Source of the DNA: Tetrastigma voinierianum
Taxonomy: Eukaryota; Streptophyta; Magnoliopsida; Vitales; Vitaceae
Length of the DNA: 64,000 bases
Reading direction: 5' to 3'
Assembly (NCBI GenBank): GCA_016808115.1
Contig: JAEQBH010000731.1
Location: 558,001-622,000, forward strand
Positions 58,915 through 64,000 of the stretch are shown here, piece after piece. Each line of letters starts with the position of its first letter. Positions within the stretch are counted from its first letter, which is position 1. Position numbers and translations under genes: made by a program. The notes beneath the pieces were generated by a model. That model saw nothing but the letters and a program-made list of their open reading frames with translations, had not been told where the DNA came from and did not search any database.

Positions 58915-59579
58915 TTGTGATACTATGTTGGCGTTATGTTTAGATTTGTCATTACCATGTCATGTTTATAATCTAAGGGCTAAGACAAATAAACATGCAT
59001 GTGGGCCCAAGTTAAAAAATTTTGGTTTTTCCTATGATATTCAGTATTTTCTTTAAAATATAATACTAATTATCCTAAAGAATATTACCAAATTATGGAA
59101 AGTAAATTAGCCAATTGTTTTAGAGCATCCAATTTAACCATATTCTACGCGTCAAAACTATCATTGTGCATGATCTGACTCCTGCAATATGTCCCCAAAA
59201 TAATATGGAGCATAAAACTCAATGTTTGTGCAAGGAAATACAAAGATGAAAAATAATGTGGAATATGCCAAAGTGACGTTTGTCAATTTGACACCAAGAG
59301 CAAAATATAATAGTTCTAATAGAATTGGAAGACAAATAGAATCGGTAAGGACATGAGAAATTCTTAAGGGGAAGGATGATCTAATCGATCATACCAAATG
59401 TTAGCTTGAAAAGGTGAAATGGTTAAAACATTTGTTTCATAAGAAGTAGCCCATCAATTCAATTGTGGGATTGTACTAGCCCAATTGATTGGACGAAAGG
59501 AACAAAAAAGAGACCATTGTTGATTTTGATTAGCATGAGTGGCCAAAGTTACAATTGGTAAAGACTATCATCAGTATAA
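58915..59579. other. AT-rich intergenic DNA, nothing recognised
   Basis: No ORF of note, no domain, no repeat boundary detected between the CACTA end and the MITE. Confidence 0.6.
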
Positions 59580-59945
59580 ATAAGGTACATAAATGTCTTT
59601 AATGTTTGACTATATGTTGCATTTCGTCCTAAACATTTTTTGGGTTAATGCCACTCTAACATTCGTCTGCATCCAAATGAGTCTTATCGTTAGTGGAGTG
59701 AACAGGTAGGAAAACGGATGTCTAACTTTACTAACATATCACTTATCAACAACGTGACATGTAGCAAATTAAGCCACGTGACATGCCTAACAAAGTAGTT
59801 GGGGCACTCATTCACACATGCTCATTCCGTTGATGTTAGGGCATATTTGAGCTATAGAATAAATGTTACAAATGTATTGAATCCAAAAAGTTTAAGGCCC
59901 AAGTTAGACATATGACCAAATATCATAAGCATTTGTGTACCTTAT
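59580..59945. mobile_element. MITE with long terminal inverted repeats
   Basis: The left end ATAAGGTACATAAATG (59580-59595) pairs with the right end, whose complement reads ATAAGGTACACAAATG (59930-59945), 15 of 16. Similarity continues inwards for about 60 bp (left AATGTTTGACTATATGTTGC; right complement ATATTTGGTCATATGTCTAA, then CCTAAAC/CCTTAAAC and GGGTTAATG/GGATTCAAT). Total 366 bp, no coding. The target duplication is not clear. Confidence 0.68.
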
Positions 59946-60493
59946 CCCATCATCAATAAACCCGTGGAGTAGCGGGCTGGTTTAGCACAAATAAGTTCAA
60001 GGTAAACACTTAGATTTATTTTCAGTGGAGAAAAGCAAGGTACACCATTTGGGAGCGGTTCAATGGTAAATAACTTTTATATAACCGTGATACTCGGTGT
60101 CACTACGACATCTCAATCCACCTCACAACCTCAAGTGTAAAACTGTGCAAAAATGTAATTTTTCTAAAATGACAAACTAAGAATTTGTCTTTGTAGTATA
60201 GGTTGAAAACCTGAAAAAAAATTTAGATCTAGGATGATGAAACGGGCTTCAATGTCGAATCGTCTCGAAATCTGGGCTTATCCAGCCGAATTGCTGAATT
60301 CAGATAATGAATTTTCAATGCTTAATGGACAAGTGTCTGGTGAACCCCAAAAAGGGGATTTTTGAGAAAATCATAAAAGTTGGATAATAAATTAAAGAAA
60401 GTTCATGGTAAGATATCAGAACTTAAACTTGACGCAAATAAATTTTTCTCGAGACAAAAACTTAATTCCGAAGTAAGGGGGGACACATGATGC

Positions 60494-60516
60494 CACGTGT
60501 CCAAAGTATAAAAAGA
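60494..60516 (+). promoter_or_regulatory. G-box and TATA box in putative LTR H
   Basis: CACGTG core at 60494-60499 and TATAAAAAG at 60508. A start site would fall near 60540, ahead of a GA-rich leader. The downstream ORF (60487-60699) overlaps the promoter and is not believed. Confidence 0.45.
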
Positions 60517-60989
60517 GGAAAAAATCTCATTTGGGAGAGATATCTCCGAAAATCAGATTTTTTGGAAACGTTAGAGAAAGAGAGAGAGAAAAGGAAAGAA
60601 TCCTTCGATGATTTCTCGGGTTTCGTCGGTCGGAAGTCGTTGAGCCCAGAGTTAAAGTTCTTTGTCTCGACGAGGGCTACGCTTAGGCACCAAAAATGAG
60701 AGATTTCACTGAATATCCAAAAGATAAGATTTAGAGAAAATCAAAGTTTACGGGTTATGAAGTATTTCAAGGTTCCCTAACGGTGTTTCCTACGCTCCAA
60801 GAGGTAAGCATTCTTCTTACTTTGGTTTATTTTCCATTCTAAGGGCTGTTTGGTTGAGTTTTAATGCCCTAAGGGGTCAAGCTTAATGTTTCTCTAAGGG
60901 GTTGTTTCGGGCAAAATGATACAGGAATAGTGTCTTGCTTGACCTCATATGATGTCCGCTTTTAGGCTGATTTTTGGTTAGAAAATGGA

Positions 60990-61300
60990 GAATATAGACT
61001 AGTATCCTTCAAGGAACACAGCCCTATCTAAGAACTTGATGTTAGGCTTTTGAATCGTCTAAATTCGAACATCTATAACCCAAGTTATGGTCTGCTTTTC
61101 CGACTACCACAAGTCAGTCTCTATTTTGGCTTTAACTATTGTCCAAATTCTTGGGACTGATTGCTGGGAAAGTAAGAATTTGACCAGTATCCTTCAAGTA
61201 AATTGTAGCTCTATCTGATAACTTATGTTATTTTTGAATCACCTAAATCGAACCTCTATAACCTGCTATGGTCCATTTTCTCGGGACTGGCATAAACTTA
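60990..61300. repeat. ~190-bp direct repeat, about 1.6 copies
   Basis: First copy from TAGTATCCTTCAAGGAACAC (61000), second from CCAGTATCCTTCAAGTAAAT (61189). Shared downstream text: CTCTATCTRATAACTT, TTTTGAATC, TCTATAACC, TATGGTC, GGGACTG. Confidence 0.8.
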
Positions 61301-61543
61301 GGTTGTTTAATGGCTCAGGTCCAAATTTCTTGTGGACCTGCTAGGTGGGACTACAGTTTTCAACTAAGTTCGAACCATTCTCAGGTGCTATGATGGCTTG
61401 TTGTGTGGAATGTTTGTAAGTACTTATGCCACACTGGTCTTGATGGACTGCTGTCATTGCTTGATTAAGAGGATTTTGTCGAAGGTCAATGTATTGTACT
61501 CTAACATGTTGACATGAGATGAATTGTTATATGCAATGGCCAT

Positions 61544-61602
61544 TACATTGCTTGCTTGTATGTGTCATTGCTTGCTTGTTTGTGTCATTGCTTGATCATA
61601 AA
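61544..61602. repeat. Short tandem repeat, 19-20-bp unit, three copies
   Basis: CATTGCTTGCTTGTATGTGT, CATTGCTTGCTTGTTTGTGT, CATTGCTTGATC. Within putative LTR H. Confidence 0.85.
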
Positions 61603-61725
61603 ATGACATGTTAAATGTGAATGTCATATACGTTGCATAATGAAGTTGATGAATGAAATAGATTCTTAAAAATATATGCAGCACATGTGGATTGTCCATT
61701 ATACCTCAAAGAAGTGGTGTGATCA

Positions 61726-62815
61726 GGTCAGTCCACAAAGATTTATTACGCACGACACGATATAACACGCACCCACATCTCGCACGCGAGCATTTGGGGA
61801 CATCGATTAAATGTGGGTGTGGGAGCATGGTTGGTGCAAATCGACACCTGCCGGTGTCTGGCGGTGGGTCTTGTGAAATGAGGTTGTTCATCCAAATGAG
61901 CCTCGCGGCTGCATAAAAAAAGAAAATAAAAACGAAAAATACTGTCTGTTTGATAAATAGTGAGGATAGATACCCCCCGCTTAAAAATCCGCATTCTTGG
62001 TTAGACATATGTGTATCCAACATGAAAGTTCGTGAAAATGTCTGGAAGGCATGCTGCTTACTGCGAGACTCGGCACCGCTACCCACAAAAAAAAAAAAAA
62101 AAAAAAAAAAACACATGGGACTTGGTAAAAACAAGCGACACGAGTTTGTCCAATAGATTTTGATTCTGTAAAACAAAAAGTTTTTGTTTTGGAAAATGGT
62201 CATTGATGGAACATAATCGATGGCTTTTTACACTAATATACGATACAGAAGGAATGACGGCGACTGACATGCAGATTAAGCGCGAGTCACATTCTCATCC
62301 ATGGCATGTGCATTTGAATGCGAATGCTGTGATGCTTTTTACTCAATATGTAAAATTACATTTGCACGTACACTTAAATGAAAGAATTTTATAAAGAATT
62401 ATTCACTATCGGACATCACATGCCGCGACCATATTTCAAGTGTGGTACATGTATGATCTGGCGCTTCCTTCGCGCCTTCGTGATTTTAAAGAAAGCTGAT
62501 GTGGCTTTGATAAATATTTTTGTAAACTATATTAGAACAAGCCACTTTAATATATGTTTTGTATAAGAATATTGTGTAATAAACTATTATAGCTATCATG
62601 GATATAGTTGTATATTATGATACTTTAATAAACGAACCCTACGTGATACATTACTTCGCTGGCACTTCTGACACAATATATATTGTTATACAAATTATAT
62701 ATCGGTAGAGCCCTCGAACAACGGCATTTTTTCCCATTTTTAAGTAGTACATTTGATTCAATAAATGGACACAAATACAGACGTTATCCGAACTATTGCG
62801 ACTCATAAATCGAAG
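61726..62815. other. Intergenic DNA with poly-A tract, no gene recognised
   Basis: A 28-base A-run at 62084-62111 gives a long Phe/Lys-type ORF on each strand that I do not accept. Otherwise no domain, RNA or repeat boundary was recognised. Confidence 0.55.
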
Positions 62816-62819
62816 AGTT

Positions 62820-63025
62820 ATCAACTGAACCCCGTGGTTTTCAAAGGCCATACTTAAGTTAACGACGGGCAAACCTCCAATGGTCTTGGCTGGGATTCAA
62901 ACCAGTTAATATTATTGAAGAAACCCGTCGGACGTATGAAGCAACGCATCAGCCTCAAACCACTAACTTTTACTTTAAACTACAACATCATGGGTTAGAG
63001 TCGTTATACAAACATTTTTTTTTTT
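62820..63025 (-). repeat. Candidate tRNA-derived SINE (minus strand)
   Basis: Minus strand contains a B-box-like GGTTTGAATCC (62893-62903; pol III consensus GGTTCGAnnCC) and, 49 bp upstream, an A-box-like TTAGTGGTTTGAGG (62952-62966). After the B box, GACCATTGGAGGTTTGCC and GTTAACTTAAGTATGGCC resemble text of plant tRNA-derived SINEs of the Au type. No clear tail or target duplication. A tRNA gene is excluded because no cloverleaf forms. Confidence 0.4.
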
Positions 63026-63520
63026 TCGTATGTAACTCTGCTTTATAGCCAAATCTTTTTCTAGACTTGATCTTTGACAATTGCAATATTTATTTAGATA
63101 ATGTTGACATTGAAATTTTTTTATTCAAGTAAGTTATTAATATCAATCACTAAAATCAATCAATATATGAGGTTAAATATATGAACTAAAAATGAACTTA
63201 AATATATGAGCTAATACTAACATATTATTTTTAGTTAAATAGGAAAAAAATTTAGTTTTTCTATTCAATTAAAGAGGGAAAATTACGCTATGGCGTAATA
63301 ATTTGATTTTATTTAAAAAAAAAAAGTTTATAAACAATGGAAGATCAAGAACAGATTGCCCTCATTCAAAAAATAATTATTGTTAGGTGTTAAACGTGTA
63401 AAAGAATTTGTTGCAAAAGTGCCCTCCTTCACGGGTGGCATAAAACCAAAAAAACAAAAACAAAAACAATTGAATCCTAAATAATTCATATATGCTCCAC
63501 CCGACTCCGACATCGTTCTC
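63026..63520. other. AT-rich DNA upstream of the host exon, probably intron or flank
   Basis: No motif or coding recognised. Ends with a pyrimidine-rich CGTTCTCTGTAG (63514-63525), a plausible 3' splice site for the exon that follows. Confidence 0.45.
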
Positions 63521-63525
63521 TGTAG

Positions 63526-64000
63526 ATTCCAGCATTAGCATCCTCAAGCCTTTCCTAGGACATTGTCGACCAAATTTTGACCTCTCATCCAAATCTTTCA
63601 AAGGTCTGTCTAGACCACTTCCATATGATGTTGCTATGGAGCTGGGTAATATATTCTGAACAATCTCACTAGTACCAAAGAATCCATTAAAGGTGCTAAG
63701 AATTGGTTTATCCATTAAAGGTTTGCTTTGGCTGATTCACTAAGAGATGGGATCTTTGCTCTCCAGATTATGAGAGACAATTTCATATAATTTATCTTGC
63801 TAATGACATTCTTCTCGACAGCTTGCAAAGGCGAATCAATCCACATGAACTTGACATTGAGGCCTTGGCATTTAAACATGTCTTAGGTTCCATGCTTGCA
63901 AGGATTTACCACAACCAGCAAAACAAAGAGGAAAATCAATCACGATTACAGAAAATTCTACAATTTTGGGCTTCTAAGAAAGTTTATGATCAAGATACAA
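63526..64000 (+). pseudogene. CID-domain exon (CHERP/SURP-G-patch splicing-factor-like), frameshifted, runs off the edge
   Basis: Over three frames the plus strand encodes one continuous CID (RNA polymerase II CTD-interacting) domain: YDVAMELGNI, then LNNLTSTKESIKGAKNWFI, FALADSLRDGIFALQ, DYERQFHIIYLANDILLDSL, RRINPHELDIEALAF, VLGSMLARIYHNQQ, and ENQSRLQKILQFWASKK up to the window end. The wording (HLIYL.ND.L and QKI..LLQLWE in animals) fits the CHERP family of nuclear splicing proteins, which in plants carry SURP and G-patch domains. The last 250 bases are a single clean frame. Three frame changes upstream (near 63660, 63717, 63763) mean either sequence errors in a live gene or a decaying copy. 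I label it pseudogene for caution. Confidence 0.68.

Larger units (their letters stand above)
60088..61725 (+). mobile_element. Probable solo LTR H of a Ty3 chromovirus
   Basis: Features of a plant LTR without internal domains: start TGATACTCGGTGTCAC; G-box CCACGTGTCC (60493-60502) and TATAAAAAG (60508-60516), then a purine-rich GAGAAAGAGAGAGAG leader (60570-60600); and a ~190-bp direct repeat at 60990-61300 (AGTATCCTTCAAG, AGCTCTATCTGATAACTT, CCTCTATAACCTGCTATGGTC). The end was placed at GTGGTGTGATCA but no target duplication was found, so both borders are tentative. It could also be host sequence with a promoter. Confidence 0.42.

Noticed and set aside
61706..62203. 165-codon minus-strand ORF
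   Set aside because: It passes through a poly-A/T tract, is Phe-rich, and matches no family. Low-complexity artefact.
62893..62966. tRNA gene on the minus strand
   Set aside because: Only box-like motifs are present; acceptor and anticodon stems do not form.

Overview
The window is intergenic DNA from a large, repeat-rich flowering-plant genome. The evidence is the mix of plant-type LTR retrotransposons (Ty3/gypsy Tat, Athila and chromodomain-bearing Tekay-like lineages), a CACTA/En-Spm DNA transposon, MITEs, AT-rich spacers and one split host exon. No bacterial, organellar or rRNA genes are seen. Almost no long intact ORF exists. Most features are decayed and frameshifted, so they were recognised from protein motifs spread over frames and from aligning repeated parts of the window with each other.

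Layout. 1-6113: Tat-type element A, minus strand, entering from the left edge (integrase, RNase H, RT, protease, gag, 5' LTR). 6114-6606: AT-rich spacer. 6607-20700: second Tat-type element B, minus strand, with both LTRs, a 52-bp GC-rich tandem array, the remains of an antisense extra ORF, and a 3.1-kb solo LTR (F, 16015-19118) inserted in gag. 20701-22447: AT-rich spacer with an (AT)n tract. 22448-54256: third Tat-type element C, minus strand. Its 5' LTR is split by a Tekay-like chromovirus D (34861-54059, minus). D's gag-protease region is in turn split by an Athila-type element E (41494-50232, plus; TSD GTTAT). This is a three-level nest. A further insertion of about 1.4 kb (G) interrupts C's antisense ORF. 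54257-58914: short host flank, then a CACTA-like element with degenerate Ptta/En/Spm-type exons and a GC-rich segment of unknown origin. 58915-64000: AT-rich DNA with a long-TIR MITE, a probable solo LTR (H), a SINE-like tRNA-derived sequence and, at the right edge, an exon encoding a CID-type domain (CHERP/SURP-G-patch splicing-factor-like), the only likely host gene.

How the parts relate. In each Tat copy the order in the element's own direction is LTR, PBS-like site, gag, protease, RT, RNase H, integrase, noncoding/tandem repeats, antisense ORF, LTR. D has LTR, tRNA-iMet-type PBS, gag, protease, RT-RNase H, integrase with chromodomain, PPT, LTR. E has two LTRs but only a trace of protease and no visible RT or integrase, so it looks non-autonomous. 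Nesting gives a relative order of insertion: C, then D, then E; and B, then F. I see no new enzyme system. The most unusual observations are a primer-binding site and leader captured inside both LTRs of E, the antisense ORF with a Transposase_28-like block, divergent tandem arrays in sister elements, and a GC-rich segment carried inside the CACTA element.
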